Shown here: positions 40,223 through 49,646 of the stretch, one piece after another | How positions within the stretch are numbered: position 1 is the first letter of the stretch | Layout of the letters: the number at the start of each line of letters is the position of its first letter | Source of the DNA: JBJHBP01 sp050485645 | Lineage (GTDB): Bacteria; Pseudomonadota; Gammaproteobacteria; Steroidobacterales; Rariloculaceae | Direction: 5' to 3' | Assembly: GCA_050485645.1 (NCBI GenBank) | Contig: JBJHBT010000007.1 | Span: 90,178-154,177, forward strand | Length of the DNA stretch: 64,000 nucleotides | The notes under the pieces: generated by a model | What the model saw: the letters and a program-made list of their open reading frames with translations, nothing else | Told to the model about the DNA's origin: nothing | Database searches by the model: none | Translations under genes and position numbers: made by a program

Positions 40223-41287
40223 TCAGCCGCGACCCACCCAGCGCCGCACGAAGCTCACCAGCCCGAATACGCTCAGCGTCGCGATCAGCACGCCGGACAG
40301 CGTCAGCAGCAATCGGTATATCAGGCTGTCGATGCGCGCGGTATGCAGCGGATAGGCAAGATTCACGAGCCGCTCGGAGACATGCTGGTTGAGCGGATCC
40401 ATGCGGATGTCCATCCAGCCCTCGTGCACGTCGATGAACACGCGGCTTTGTCCCTGCTGATTCCATTCATCGGGCTGCTGCAATCCGATCACGCGATACG
40501 CCGAGAACAGATTCGGCAGACTCGCCGTGCGCACGCGCGCGCCGGGAAAACTTGCCAGCGACCGTTCAATGGCCGGCAGCCAGTCGCCGGTTTCAACGCC
40601 GGAGATATCGTCGAGGTGGTCGGAGAAATCCAGGCTGTAGTCGGGACTGCGAAACGGCTCCAGCAGCAGCTCCTCGGCTTCGTCCGGAAAGGCAAGCAGC
40701 GCACCGGTAAGCAGCGTCAGCAGCAGCGGCAGAACGAGCACAACGCCGAGGTTGCGGTGCGCACCGGCCAGCTGGCCGCGGCTCAGGCCGCGCGGCCAGA
40801 TGCCACGGCGGAAGCCGCGCCTGGCCGGCCAGAACGCGGCCACACCGGCCAGCACCAGCACGATCAGCGCGAGTGCGGCAAGGCCCAGTATCGTCAGCCC
40901 GAGGTTGTCCAGCAGCAGCCGGTGATGCAGATCGAACAACCACTCCTCGAAGCGCTCGTTCCGCACCCACCGGTCGACGATGCGGCCGCTGCCGTCGAGG
41001 TACGCATAGTGCGCATCCACCAGAATCACTCTGGCCAGCGGCAGCCGGTCGGTCGGGAATTCGATGCCCAGCACTTCGTTGTTATCGAACTGCGCCTCGA
41101 CGGCCGCGGCGATCGCGGCCAGCGCTTCAGGCGTGGCGTCGAACGTAGTGCGCGCCTCGGGCATCGTCAGCCTCACGTACTCGTGCTTCCAGACCAGCAG
41201 CGTGCCGGTCACGCTCGCAAGCAGCACCAGCAGCGCCAGTGTTGCGCCACCCCATGCATGCAGTGTCCTGAGCCAGCGAAACAGCAT
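40223..41287 (-). CDS. PepSY-associated transmembrane protein, 354 aa
   Basis: Four transmembrane segments: LHAWGGATLALLVLLASVTG near the N-terminus, GLTILGLAALALIVLVLAGV (about 130-150), LGVVLVLPLLLTLLTGALLA (about 180-200) and LLLTLSGVLIATLSVFGLV near the C-terminus. LFDLHHRLLLDNLG and GAHRNLGVV are the histidine-containing motifs of the PepSY-TM family, often linked to iron-siderophore uptake or flavin/metal reduction. Full length with ATG 41287. No TonB receptor is adjacent. Confidence 0.88.
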   Translation of the reverse strand: MLFRWLRTLHAWGGATLALLVLLASVTGTLLVWKHEYVRLTMPEARTTFDATPEALAAIAAAVEAQFDNNEVLGIEFPTDRLPLARVILVDAHYAYLDGSGRIVDRWVRNERFEEWLFDLHHRLLLDNLGLTILGLAALALIVLVLAGVAAFWPARRGFRRGIWPRGLSRGQLAGAHRNLGVVLVLPLLLTLLTGALLAFPDEAEELLLEPFRSPDYSLDFSDHLDDISGVETGDWLPAIERSLASFPGARVRTASLPNLFSAYRVIGLQQPDEWNQQGQSRVFIDVHEGWMDIRMDPLNQHVSERLVNLAYPLHTARIDSLIYRLLLTLSGVLIATLSVFGLVSFVRRWVGRG

Positions 41288-41493
41288 CTCCGGTGCACCA
41301 TCCGTCCGTCATCCGGACCGGCATGTTAACGGGTATTCGTGCGACGGTCGCGCCGGGAAGCCGGCCGGGGTTCGACTGGCTGCCGATGGTAATCGGCTCA
41401 CTGTCGTTGGCGATCGCGCCGCCCGCAGTCACCCGGGATTGGCACGCCTGATCTTCGACCATGCGAAATCGCAACGCGTTACGAACATCAGGG

Positions 41494-41913
41494 CTAGTCG
41501 TCGGAGCCCGGACGCCCACGCAGGCGCTTGCGCTGCCCGTGACGCGTTTTTACGTCCGTGCGGCGCTGTTTGACGGAACGCGGCGTGCGCGTGGGCACAC
41601 GGGGTTTCGGTGGCGTCTCGGCGCTGGCAACGAGAGCGGACAGCCGCGCGAGTGCATCTTCCCGATTGCGCTCCTGGGTGCGAAAACGCTGCGCCTCGAT
41701 CAGGATTTCGCCATCCAGTGTGAGCCGCCGTCCGGCCAGCCGCTCGAGCCGTGCGCGCACCTCCTGTGGCAGCCCGGCCCGGTTCAGGTTCAGCCGCAGC
41801 TGCACCGCGGTCGCCACCTTGTTCACGTTCTGGCCACCGGGGCCCGAGCCGCGGATGAACTGCACAGTGATCGCCTCGTCCGGCACGGTAACGCGTTGTG
41901 TCAGTTCGATCAC
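41494..41913 (-). CDS. arfB: ArfB-type peptidyl-tRNA hydrolase, alternative ribosome-rescue factor, 139 aa
   Basis: The release-factor catalytic motif GSGPGGQNVNKVATAV is near residue 30, with RAGLPQEVRARLERLAGRRL and the family's basic tail (KPRVPTRTPRSVKQRRTDVK) that enters the mRNA channel. A GTG start at 41913 gives exactly the normal family length and the standard IELTQRVTVPDEAI N-terminus. An upstream ATG at 41970 would add 19 residues not seen in the family. It hydrolyses peptidyl-tRNA on stalled ribosomes lacking a stop codon. Confidence 0.9.
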   Translation of the reverse strand: MIELTQRVTVPDEAITVQFIRGSGPGGQNVNKVATAVQLRLNLNRAGLPQEVRARLERLAGRRLTLDGEILIEAQRFRTQERNREDALARLSALVASAETPPKPRVPTRTPRSVKQRRTDVKTRHGQRKRLRGRPGSDD

Positions 41914-41995
41914 CGGCAGTGCCTTCCCGCTTTCCGCAACAGTCGCCGAAATCTGGTACCGTTTACCCATCCTGACACGAAAATCCCGGCAAGCC

Positions 41996-42958
41996 ATGGA
42001 CCGTTTCGTCTTTTCATCGCGATCGCTCCCTCCGGATCAGTCGATAGAAGCCACACGCCATGTCTACGAGTCGCTGGCCCAGATCGAACTGGACCCGCTC
42101 GGCGACGACTTCGTTTCCGACATCTCGGTGCTGCAATTGCCGGATGTGGCCATCGCCCGGATCCAGTCATCCGCCTGCACGGCGCGCAGGACCTCGGCGC
42201 ATGCCGCCGATGGGAACGACGACCTGATCTTTCAGCTGGTGACCGCCGGCCGATGCCTGTCCCGGCCGAAAAGTGGACGCGAACTGCACCTGCTGGCGGG
42301 CGATGCGTATCTTGCACCAAATGACTGCAGCGGAGAATCCACATACGACCAGGGCGCGTACGGATTCAGCATCGCCATACCCAGAGCCGTGCTGGCTGAA
42401 CGCGTCCCAACCGACAGTACCGGTCGTATGCGGAAGCTCAAGGCTTCGCCGGAACTGCGGCTTTTCACCCAGTACGCACTGACGCTGTCCTGCGAAACGA
42501 CCAAACCCGATCCGGCAACGGTCAGACTGGCCGCAACGCATCTGCAGGATCTGGCAGTGCTGGTGCTCGGCGCCAATCGCGATGAGGCGCGCACGGCAAG
42601 TCGCCGCGGACTGCGTGCGGTGCTGTACAAGTCGGTCACGGCCGATATCGTCGCCAATGTCGACAATCCCGCACTGTCACTGGACTGGATAGCACGGCGT
42701 CACAGCGTCTCGCCTCGCTATCTGCGCGCTCTGTTCTACGGCGAGCACACGAGCTTCACGAGCTTCGTACTCGATGCGCGACTGGAGCGTGTCTGCCAGA
42801 TGCTCAGCGACCCGGTCATGCATAGTCAGCGCGTCAGTACAATCGCCTTCAATGCCGGTTTCAGCGATCTGTCCTGGTTCAATGAAGCATTCCGCCGGCG
42901 CTTCGGCATGACGCCATCGGACGTTCGAGCGATCGCTGCTATCCGCCGTCGCTCGTGA
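41996..42958 (+). CDS. AraC family transcriptional regulator, 320 aa
   Basis: The C-terminal AraC/XylS domain (about 215-315) is complete: LSLDWIARRHSVSPRYLRAL, FYGEHTSFTSFVLDARLERV and VSTIAFNAGFSDLSWFNEAF with RRRFGMTPSDVR. The N-terminal half resembles AraC-binding-like cupin domains (GRELHLLAGDAYLAPNDCSG). Divergent from arfB. Regulatory target unknown; the nearest downstream gene is the FG-GAP lipoprotein, separated by a palindromic site. Confidence 0.9.
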   Translation: MDRFVFSSRSLPPDQSIEATRHVYESLAQIELDPLGDDFVSDISVLQLPDVAIARIQSSACTARRTSAHAADGNDDLIFQLVTAGRCLSRPKSGRELHLLAGDAYLAPNDCSGESTYDQGAYGFSIAIPRAVLAERVPTDSTGRMRKLKASPELRLFTQYALTLSCETTKPDPATVRLAATHLQDLAVLVLGANRDEARTASRRGLRAVLYKSVTADIVANVDNPALSLDWIARRHSVSPRYLRALFYGEHTSFTSFVLDARLERVCQMLSDPVMHSQRVSTIAFNAGFSDLSWFNEAFRRRFGMTPSDVRAIAAIRRRS

Positions 42959-43011
42959 CGGTGCTCCGTGTCCCATACCCCTGTCATCTACCCCAAGCTT
43001 TGCGGAATTCA

Positions 43012-43027
43012 ACACTTGTATAAGTGT
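43012..43027. promoter_or_regulatory. Short palindrome ACACTT-GTAT-AAGTGT
   Basis: Perfect 6-bp arms with a 4-nt spacer in the gap between the AraC gene and the propeller lipoprotein. Candidate operator for the latter. Confidence 0.35.
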
Positions 43028-43103
43028 CCTGTTGTATTGGCGTGCGGTGGCGACCCGGTCGCTGCCGGCGATGACAGGGATTCTTTCTGGAGGCAAGGGA
43101 CAG

Positions 43104-45011
43104 GTGAGCAGAATACCGGTATCAGGATCTGGGTTTTATGTCGGCCGAACGCCCGCGGGGCGAAAAACGAGTGCGTCACTGCTGCTCACCGCCACACTGC
43201 TGTTCATTCAGGGCTGCAGCGGTGGAAGCGGGGGTGGAGGCGGGTCGACCCCTCCACCACCACCACCACCTCCTCCTCCACCCCCGCCGCCGATGACGGC
43301 ACCACCAGCACCGACACTGGGACTGGAACCGGCGGCAGTGAAGCGCTTCCAGTTCTCCTGGAGTGGTAGCTCGGAAGCCACCGAGTACCGCCTGCTGGAA
43401 AGTGCCGATGGCTCCGCGGTCTACGAAGAAATCGCGGTGCTGGCCGCAGGCAGCGAATCATACGACCTGGAGGTATTCCTCCCGGCCCGCGTCAACGCCG
43501 GGTATATCCTCGAAGCCTGCAACGATGTGGGCTGCACGGCATCGTCGGCCGTCATGGTCGACGATGCCCTGGTCGATGCCATCGGTTATGTCAAGGCGTC
43601 CAATACCCGTGCCGGACAGGCGTTCGGCCTCTCGGTGGCGATATCCGGTGACGCAGGCACACTGGCGGTCGGCGCAGCGGGCGAGGCCAGCGGCGCCACC
43701 GGCATCAACGGCAATCAAAGCGACAACTCCAGTCCAGGTGCCGGCGCCGTGTACGTATTCGTACGCGAAGCCGACACGTGGACACAGCAGGCCTATATCA
43801 AAGCGTCCAATACTGAGCCGGGCGATCTGTTCGGCTCCACGGTGGTGCTGGATTTCGCGGGCGACACGCTGGCCGTCGGCACCTGGGCGGAAGCCAGTGG
43901 GGCCACCGGCATCAACGGCAGCCAGGGGAACAATGTGGCCCCCTACGCCGGTGCCGTCTATGTGTTCACTCGCACCGCGGACGTGTGGTCTCAGCAGGCC
44001 TATGTGAAGGCATCCAACACCGGCGAGGATTACGAGTTCGGCGATACGGTCGCGCTGTCCGCGGACGGCAATACGATGGCCGTGGGCTCCCGCGGAGAGG
44101 CCAGTGCCGCCACCGGCATCAACGGTGATCAAAGCGACACCAGCGCCGGATTCGCCGGCGCGGTCTACGTGTTCACCCGCGAAGGCACGGTCTGGACGCA
44201 GCAGGCGTACGTCAAGGCATCCAACACCGACGACTTCGACCAGTTCGGATCCTTCGTCGCGTTGTCCGGCGACGGCGATACGCTCGCCGTGGGTGCGCGC
44301 TTCGAATCCAGCGGCGCCACGGGCATCGATGGTGACCAGAGCGACAACTCGGTATTCGGCGCCGGCGCCGTGTACGTCTTCACACGAGAAGCCGGCGTGT
44401 GGAGCCAGGAGGCCTACGTGAAGGCCTCGAATGCGGATGTCGCCGGTAATATCGGCTTCGGCATCGCCGTTGCACTATCTGGCGATGGCGGCACGCTGGC
44501 GGTTTCCGCCACACTGGAAGACAGCAATGCAGTCGGCGTCAATGGCAATCAGACCAACCACAATGCTGAAAGGAGCGGTGCGGTCTACGTATTCGTTCGC
44601 GAGGCAGGAGCCTGGTCCCAGCAGGCCTATGTGAAAGCTTCCAACACCACCGAGGACCTCAACTTCGGACGCACGCTGGCGCTCTCGGCTGACGGCGATA
44701 CGCTGGTCGTTGGCACCCCAAACGACGCCAGCAACGCCATTGGAATCAATGGCAGTCAGAGCAACATCGCGGCACCGTCCAGCGGCGCCGTCTATCTGTT
44801 CAGTCGTGACGCCGGAGTGTGGTCGCAGTATGCGTATGTGAAAGCCTCCAACAGCGGTGAGCAACACTTTTTTGGCTACGCTGTAGCGCTGTCCGATGAT
44901 GCACAGACACTGGCGGTCAGCGGACCGGGAGATTCCAGCAATGCCACCGGAATTGGTGGCGATCAGAGCAACAGCTCAGAAGCGACCAGTGGCGCGGTTT
45001 ATCTGTACTGA
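43104..45011 (+). CDS. FG-GAP repeat beta-propeller lipoprotein, 635 aa
   Basis: Signal region with LFIQGC lipobox, then a GGGGG and a long poly-proline linker of about 14 prolines. A fibronectin-like domain (about 70-150, FSWSGSSEATEYRLLESADG) is followed by seven repeats of about 58 aa, each with YVKASNT, FG, VALSGDGDTLAVG, ATGINGDQSDNS and GAVYVFTRE. These match FG-GAP/integrin-alpha-type propeller blades, with DxDGxxD-like calcium loops only partly kept. GTG 43104 is the preferred start; the frame is open upstream from a TTG. Surface-exposed adhesion or sensing is an inference. Confidence 0.88.
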   Translation: MSRIPVSGSGFYVGRTPAGRKTSASLLLTATLLFIQGCSGGSGGGGGSTPPPPPPPPPPPPPPMTAPPAPTLGLEPAAVKRFQFSWSGSSEATEYRLLESADGSAVYEEIAVLAAGSESYDLEVFLPARVNAGYILEACNDVGCTASSAVMVDDALVDAIGYVKASNTRAGQAFGLSVAISGDAGTLAVGAAGEASGATGINGNQSDNSSPGAGAVYVFVREADTWTQQAYIKASNTEPGDLFGSTVVLDFAGDTLAVGTWAEASGATGINGSQGNNVAPYAGAVYVFTRTADVWSQQAYVKASNTGEDYEFGDTVALSADGNTMAVGSRGEASAATGINGDQSDTSAGFAGAVYVFTREGTVWTQQAYVKASNTDDFDQFGSFVALSGDGDTLAVGARFESSGATGIDGDQSDNSVFGAGAVYVFTREAGVWSQEAYVKASNADVAGNIGFGIAVALSGDGGTLAVSATLEDSNAVGVNGNQTNHNAERSGAVYVFVREAGAWSQQAYVKASNTTEDLNFGRTLALSADGDTLVVGTPNDASNAIGINGSQSNIAAPSSGAVYLFSRDAGVWSQYAYVKASNSGEQHFFGYAVALSDDAQTLAVSGPGDSSNATGIGGDQSNSSEATSGAVYLY

Positions 45012-45061
45012 ATCGTTTCCGCAGCTGAGCGGATCCAGTGATACAAGGGAAGTACCGATCT

Positions 45062-46213
45062 ATGAATAGCAGCAACATGGCGCGAAACGGCATGGCAGTC
45101 GTTTCGGCCGCTATCCTGTGTATGGCCTGCAGCAGCGGCAGTGGAGGCGGGGGAGGCAGCCCTGGGCCGGGGCCCGGGAACGGGAACGGGAACGGGAACG
45201 GCGGACCGGATGAGTTCGACGTACTGGCGCTGTACCAGTTCTCGATCCACGCCGCAGACGATGATCCGCTGCTGGTGTTCATACCCGGCCTGGGCGAAGG
45301 TGGTGGAACGCTCAGTCTGCGGCACAGCGTGCCCGGTCAGGGTCTGACGGGAACGCTGTCCACGGAGACTGACGAGCTCACGATCGCTGTCGGCTCCGAA
45401 CTGCTGCTGGAGGAGACAGCCGAAACACCCGAACTGTTCGGCGAGCTCACGGTGACCACAACAGCGGCGTTAGTCGTACCGGCAAACGACTGGGCCACTG
45501 CCGGGCAGCTGGTGGTCGCAGCCAGCGACGATGAGGTGATCCTCACCGTCAATAGTGAAGGCACAGGCGTGCGGCTGGAACTCGATGCAGGTGCGAACGG
45601 CGTCGTCGACGAAACCGTCGACCTTACATGGGCGGAATTCGGGCAGCAGGGTGATGACGCACCATTCTGGCGGCAGCTGGCCGATGTCGGCTACGGCGCG
45701 AAGACAGCGTTCCTGTTCGACCTGGTTGAAGTCGCAATATCGGGCCTGGAACTGATCGGACCGGACCTTCAGGCCGCGGGTACGCTGGCGTTGTCCTGTG
45801 ATGCATTCAGCGACGAAGGGTGGACGGTGCCCACACCTCCGCCGGTGATTCCCGACAGCGGTCTGCTGAACCTTTCCTGGTTCGACGACAGCGGTGACGG
45901 TGCCGTTGGCAGTGGCGACAGCTTCGAGAAACTGTTCGACTACTGTCTGGATGCCAGCATGGGCGAAAGCGACCGCAAGCTGAGCAATGGCACGCTGGTA
46001 CTCGCCAATCTCGTTCAGGAGGTGGAGGACGGGCTGCTGGTGAGGATGGCCCTGGATGGCGAAAGCGCAACGGGACGAGCCGGCGGTGTCGTGTTCAACG
46101 ACTATGAACTGTTCGAGATCAGGGCCGGCGGCGTGGACGGGTCAACGAACATCAGTGACAGCTTTCAGATCAACGGTCGCCTCATTCTCGTGTTCGAAGC
46201 GCCGGATCCCTGA
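45062..46213 (+). CDS. Outer-membrane-type lipoprotein of unknown function, 383 aa
   Basis: Signal peptide with CMACSS lipobox followed by a GGGGG stretch and a GNGNGNGNG linker (hexamer GGGAAC tandem repeat in DNA), then a beta-rich domain: DVLALYQFSIHAADDDPLLV, LTIAVGSELLLEETAETPEL, VLANLVQEVEDGLLVRMALD and SDSFQINGRLILVFEAPD. Acidic overall. It lies 50 bp after the FG-GAP lipoprotein and shares its linker style, so they may act together at the cell surface. No family recognised. Confidence 0.75.
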   Translation: MNSSNMARNGMAVVSAAILCMACSSGSGGGGGSPGPGPGNGNGNGNGGPDEFDVLALYQFSIHAADDDPLLVFIPGLGEGGGTLSLRHSVPGQGLTGTLSTETDELTIAVGSELLLEETAETPELFGELTVTTTAALVVPANDWATAGQLVVAASDDEVILTVNSEGTGVRLELDAGANGVVDETVDLTWAEFGQQGDDAPFWRQLADVGYGAKTAFLFDLVEVAISGLELIGPDLQAAGTLALSCDAFSDEGWTVPTPPPVIPDSGLLNLSWFDDSGDGAVGSGDSFEKLFDYCLDASMGESDRKLSNGTLVLANLVQEVEDGLLVRMALDGESATGRAGGVVFNDYELFEIRAGGVDGSTNISDSFQINGRLILVFEAPDP

Positions 46214-46245
46214 CAGGAACCCGACAGATAAGGGGCGACCCGCAA

Positions 46246-46758
46246 TCACTCGTCCACGACCGCCAGCACACGCGCCGCGAGTGCATCCCACTCGTCTGTG
46301 GCCAACGCATCGAGTTCGCGATGGACATCATCGGTCGTCAGTCGCGGCAGCCCAGCGGCAGGCAATGGTACATATCCACTCTCAGTACGCACAACCAGAA
46401 ATGCCGCGGACGAAGGATTGCCGGCGTCGGCCTCGATCCACAGGTGCACGTATTCGTCGCCTCCGCAACCGGTGACACGCCAGCCGGCATCGGCCCAGTT
46501 CTCGACCAGTGAGCCGAACCTGCCCGCGTCACACCGTTCGGACAGGCGGTCGACTGTCATCTGGAACATCATTTCCTGTGGCCCAATCACGTCGGCGGCG
46601 CTGGCCGGACGACCAGGGGGCAATCGGGCGAGATCATCCTGCCAGGCGGATCCACGTTGAGGCGGTGGGTCCACGCAAGGATCACACAGCGTTTCCTGCG
46701 CGACCACGGTACCGACATGCAGCAACCACCCAACGATGAGGAACGTGACGGTTTTCAT
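46246..46758 (-). CDS. Exported protein of unknown function, 170 aa
   Basis: Signal peptide (KTVTFLIVGWLLHVGTVVAQ), then a mature domain with four or five cysteines (ETLCDPCVDPPPQ and DRLSERCDAGRF, RVTGCGGDEYVHLW) that may form disulfides. C-terminal helix TTDDVHRELDALATDEWDAL. No known family. Downstream of the serine hydrolase gene on the same strand with a 33-bp gap, so possibly co-transcribed. Confidence 0.7.
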   Translation of the reverse strand: MKTVTFLIVGWLLHVGTVVAQETLCDPCVDPPPQRGSAWQDDLARLPPGRPASAADVIGPQEMMFQMTVDRLSERCDAGRFGSLVENWADAGWRVTGCGGDEYVHLWIEADAGNPSSAAFLVVRTESGYVPLPAAGLPRLTTDDVHRELDALATDEWDALAARVLAVVDE

Positions 46759-46791
46759 GTGCCCCCCGGCGGAGCAAGGCTCCGCGAACGA

Positions 46792-48090
46792 TTATTCGAC
46801 CAGCGTTTGCATCACCACCGACTCGAATTCAAACCACGCATCGTTGCTGTAGGTCTGCACCAGGAGCAACGCGACAAGGTTTTCCTGCGGATCCACCCAG
46901 AAATACGTCCCGTAAAGACCGCTCCAGCTGAAACTGCCCTCCGAGAGCAGCGAGCGTCGCGCCACGGGATCCGTGATGACGTTGACACCGAGGCCGAATC
47001 CCTCGCCCGCCGGGCGGCTCGGATGAATACCAGTGTTGAGGTTCTCCAGGCCCTCTTCGATGACCGCCGAGCCCATGAGCTTCACTGAACGGGGGCTGAG
47101 TATTCTGACGCCATCGAGCTCGCCGCCGTTCGCGAGCATCATGGTGAAGCGCCCATAGGCTTCAGCCGTGCCCATCAGGCCGCCGGCACCGGAGAAATAG
47201 ACTTGGCTCGACATCGAGTCCGGGTTGGGTCGCGGCCGCAGCCCGTTCGGACCGCCCATATAACTGTTGGCCAGGCGTTCACGCTGCGCCTCATCCGGCC
47301 AGTAGAAGATGTCTTCCATACCGAGCGGCTCGAACAGCCGGTCGTTCAGAAACTGATCGAAGCTCTGCCCCGAGACCACCTCGACGATGTGCGCGATCAC
47401 GTCGAAGCCGCCCACGGCGCTGTACGACCATCGGGAACCCGGCTGGAAGTCGAGCGGCGCTGCACCTGCCGCCGCGACCCAGCTCACGCCGATCTCCTCA
47501 CGCTGCGCGAAGTACTCCTGGGTGGCCGCGTTGCCTACGCGCCCGCTCATGAAGCCCGAAGTGTGCGTCAGCAGGTCGACGATCGTGACGGCACGCTCCG
47601 CCGGCACGGCGTCGTACTCCGGCGGAGGCCCGCCGAAACCGCCGGGGCCGGAGCCTGCATTGCGGATGACCGCCACCGTCTGATTGGCGAAACTGGGCAG
47701 GTATCTCGAGACAGGATCATTGAGCTTGATCCTGCCTTCCTCAACGAGCATCAGCAGAGCCGCCGCGGCCACCGGCTTCGTCATCGATGCGAAGCGGAAG
47801 ATCGTGTCGGTGCGCATCGGCGTCGCGGACTCGATATCCATGAGCCCATGCGCTTCAAGATGCGCAATCTGCCCGTCTCGTGCAACCAGAGTGACGGCGC
47901 CGGAAAAACTGCCAGCCTCGATATGCCGCTCCATAAGCTCGCTGATCCGTTCAAGTCGCTCTGCGGACAGTCCGACCTGCTCCGGCGCCACAACCTGCTG
48001 CGCGGCCGCGCCGAACGACACCGTGAGCGTGAGTAGCGCGAGCAGCGTGCGGACAGGCTTCGCGCGGACAAGTATTGCTGGCATTTCCAT
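46792..48090 (-). CDS. Exported serine hydrolase, class C beta-lactamase/EstB family, 432 aa
   Basis: A signal peptide (VRTLLALLTLTVSFGAAAQQ) precedes the beta-lactamase-like domain. The nucleophile is S102 in SMTK (S-x-x-K, K105), the YSA tyrosine is Y223 (WSYSAVGGFD), and WSGLYGTYFWVDPQ near the C-terminus replaces the KTG triad. This fits esterases or D-aminopeptidases rather than a resistance beta-lactamase. ATG 48090; no strong ribosome site. Periplasmic or lipid-associated hydrolysis; substrate unknown. Confidence 0.9.
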   Translation of the reverse strand: MEMPAILVRAKPVRTLLALLTLTVSFGAAAQQVVAPEQVGLSAERLERISELMERHIEAGSFSGAVTLVARDGQIAHLEAHGLMDIESATPMRTDTIFRFASMTKPVAAAALLMLVEEGRIKLNDPVSRYLPSFANQTVAVIRNAGSGPGGFGGPPPEYDAVPAERAVTIVDLLTHTSGFMSGRVGNAATQEYFAQREEIGVSWVAAAGAAPLDFQPGSRWSYSAVGGFDVIAHIVEVVSGQSFDQFLNDRLFEPLGMEDIFYWPDEAQRERLANSYMGGPNGLRPRPNPDSMSSQVYFSGAGGLMGTAEAYGRFTMMLANGGELDGVRILSPRSVKLMGSAVIEEGLENLNTGIHPSRPAGEGFGLGVNVITDPVARRSLLSEGSFSWSGLYGTYFWVDPQENLVALLLVQTYSNDAWFEFESVVMQTLVE

Positions 48091-48317
48091 CGTGCTTTTC
48101 TCTGGCTGGAGGACTGGCACCGATTGTACCCAACGAGGGGCGTGACACCTACTCTGGAAGCACCCTTGGAAAGCGACCGACAGGCCACGATCAGCAGCCC
48201 GCCGCCTGAAAGCGGCAGCAACGCAACCCAGAAGGCATGCCTCCAGGCACCGCCCCCAGGGCCGACACCGATTCTGTCGGCCGGTCCGGAACGCCGCGAT
48301 TCCCGACTCGAGCGCCA

Positions 48318-48710
48318 TCATCTCGATATCGTTCTCCGAGCCCACCAGGACACAAGCGCTCCGGCAGCGGAACCCGCGACGATCGGCAGTATCCATATGA
48401 TCGTCCAGTAAACCCCCGCAATCGGCCAGACACTGGACGAGTGCATGACCGCGGCAACGCACGTGCCGACGAAGACTCCGCCCGTCATGGCTGAACCGCT
48501 GGCCCAGGCATCGGCTGACCGCCATGCGGCAATCAGAAACGCCGCAGGCAAAAGCACGAACCATCTGGACGTGCGGATGGATGCTTCGAGTGCGGCACGC
48601 GCCTCCAAGCTCGGCGCATCAGGGTCATTCAACATCAGGAAGAGGAAAGCGAATGCCACCCCGAACAGGCCGGCGATGAGAGTGGAGCGGGAAATCGATG
48701 AGCGTTTCAT
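48318..48710 (-). CDS. Four-span membrane protein of unknown function, 130 aa
   Basis: Four hydrophobic segments: TLIAGLFGVAFAFLFLML, SRWFVLLPAAFLIAAW, GSAMTGGVFVGTCVAAVM and YWTIIWILPIVAGSAAGALV. A small conserved-looking protein without recognised motifs. It overlaps the 3' end of the open frame carrying the IS5-like remnant. Inner membrane. Confidence 0.65.
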   Translation of the reverse strand: MKRSSISRSTLIAGLFGVAFAFLFLMLNDPDAPSLEARAALEASIRTSRWFVLLPAAFLIAAWRSADAWASGSAMTGGVFVGTCVAAVMHSSSVWPIAGVYWTIIWILPIVAGSAAGALVSWWARRTISR

Positions 48711-48789
48711 CGCTCAACGGTGAGGCAATCAGCAAGACGATCGGCACATAGCAGCAAGCGCGTGCTGATGCTTCGGGAGCCGGGTGGCG

Positions 48790-49045
48790 AGACCAGCTGC
48801 TCACGCAGCAGCCGTTCGCTGCGAACGGCATGGAAGATCTGCGGCAGCAGTGCCCGGATCGACTTCTCCGGCGCAACCGAAGGACGACCCGCTGCAGAGC
48901 CGGCGCGCTCAGAGTGCGCAGACATCTCTTCAAGCGCGTCATCCACCATCAACCGCACGGGTCGCAGTGGAGGGTTCCTCGGCATCCGCCTTCCCGCGAA
49001 AACGTAGCTGAACAACTCATCCTGATGAACATCCGCGCCGCGCAT
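48790..49045 (-). pseudogene. N-terminal remnant of an IS5-family transposase
   Basis: The frame starts MRGADVHQDELFSYVFAGRR and continues LRPVRLMVDDALEEMS, GRPSVAPEKSIRALLPQIFH and AVRSERLLREQL, the characteristic first 85 residues of IS5-group transposases (MRGAD, LRPIRxMVD, GRPSIPPEK, SIRSERxLxEQ). After that homology stops and the DDE domain is absent. A truncated insertion element. Confidence 0.8.
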
Positions 49046-49104
49046 CGAGCATCATCCCTTGTTGCGTGCAATGACGAGAATTCTAACCGCTCTCGTACCT
49101 GCCG

Positions 49105-49369
49105 ACGGGCCGGGATTCATGTCCCGCATGCAGGGCTTCATTTCGGTGTACGCGACATACAGACCTGGCGTCTGTGCACCGCTGGCCATCATCCGTTACC
49201 CGCCATGCCGCACAGGTGTCGGCACCGGCGCTATCCTGAACAAGCTGCAAGCGGCCTCGAATCGCCTCCGGCATTCGTCGTCACCGACAGGACATGCCTC
49301 GGTCTGCGCGCTGGCCGGCAACGCATGGCCCAGAAGGAGCAGGAAACGACGAACCCGGGCCCATGACAT
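49105..49369 (-). pseudogene. Degraded, internally deleted paralogue of the 49703-50983 gene
   Basis: It starts with a signal peptide (RVRRFLLLLGHALPASAQ) and ACPVGDDECRRRFEAAC, like the start of the 49703-50983 protein. It then jumps, in a different frame, to MMASGAQTPGLYVAYTEMKP, nearly identical to residues about 330-350 of that protein. DNA at 49120-49190 matches 49905-49975 closely. About 300 codons are missing and the frame is broken at a TAA (49196-49198). Confidence 0.75.
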
Positions 49370-49423
49370 GGATAAAGCAACCCCGTTTCTGAAATTTTTT
49401 CCGCGATCCTTTCGCGGGCTGAC

Positions 49424-49646
49424 TACTCGGTTTGCGCCTCCATGTTGAGATAGATTCTTCCGGTCACCCATTCCTCGGAGATCTCCATCGCCACTGCAGT
49501 GACGAGGCGTTCGCAGGAGGCTCCATTCGGAAACAGCGTGGCCACTCTCGGGTTCTACGTTTGATCTCCCTGTTCACCCGTTCCAGCGCGTTCGTGGTGC
49601 GCAGTCGGCGCCGGTCGTTGACAGTCAGCGGCCTGACGCCTTTCAC
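49424..49646 (-). pseudogene. C-terminal remnant of an IS256-family transposase, frameshifted
   Basis: RRLRTTNALERVNREIKRRT is the hallmark C-terminal motif of IS256/Mutator transposases. It continues in another frame as VATLFPNGASCERLVTAVAM and EISEEWVTGRIYLNMEAQ up to TAG at 49424. One frameshift separates the parts and the whole N-terminal and catalytic region is missing. Confidence 0.85.

Noticed and set aside
40115..41329. 404-codon plus-strand open frame rich in Gln/His
   Set aside because: Antisense of the PepSY membrane protein; its Gln/Arg runs come from reversed Leu codons.
46792..48090. Antibiotic-resistance beta-lactamase
   Set aside because: SxxK and YSA are present but the KTG motif is replaced, as in EstB-type esterases.
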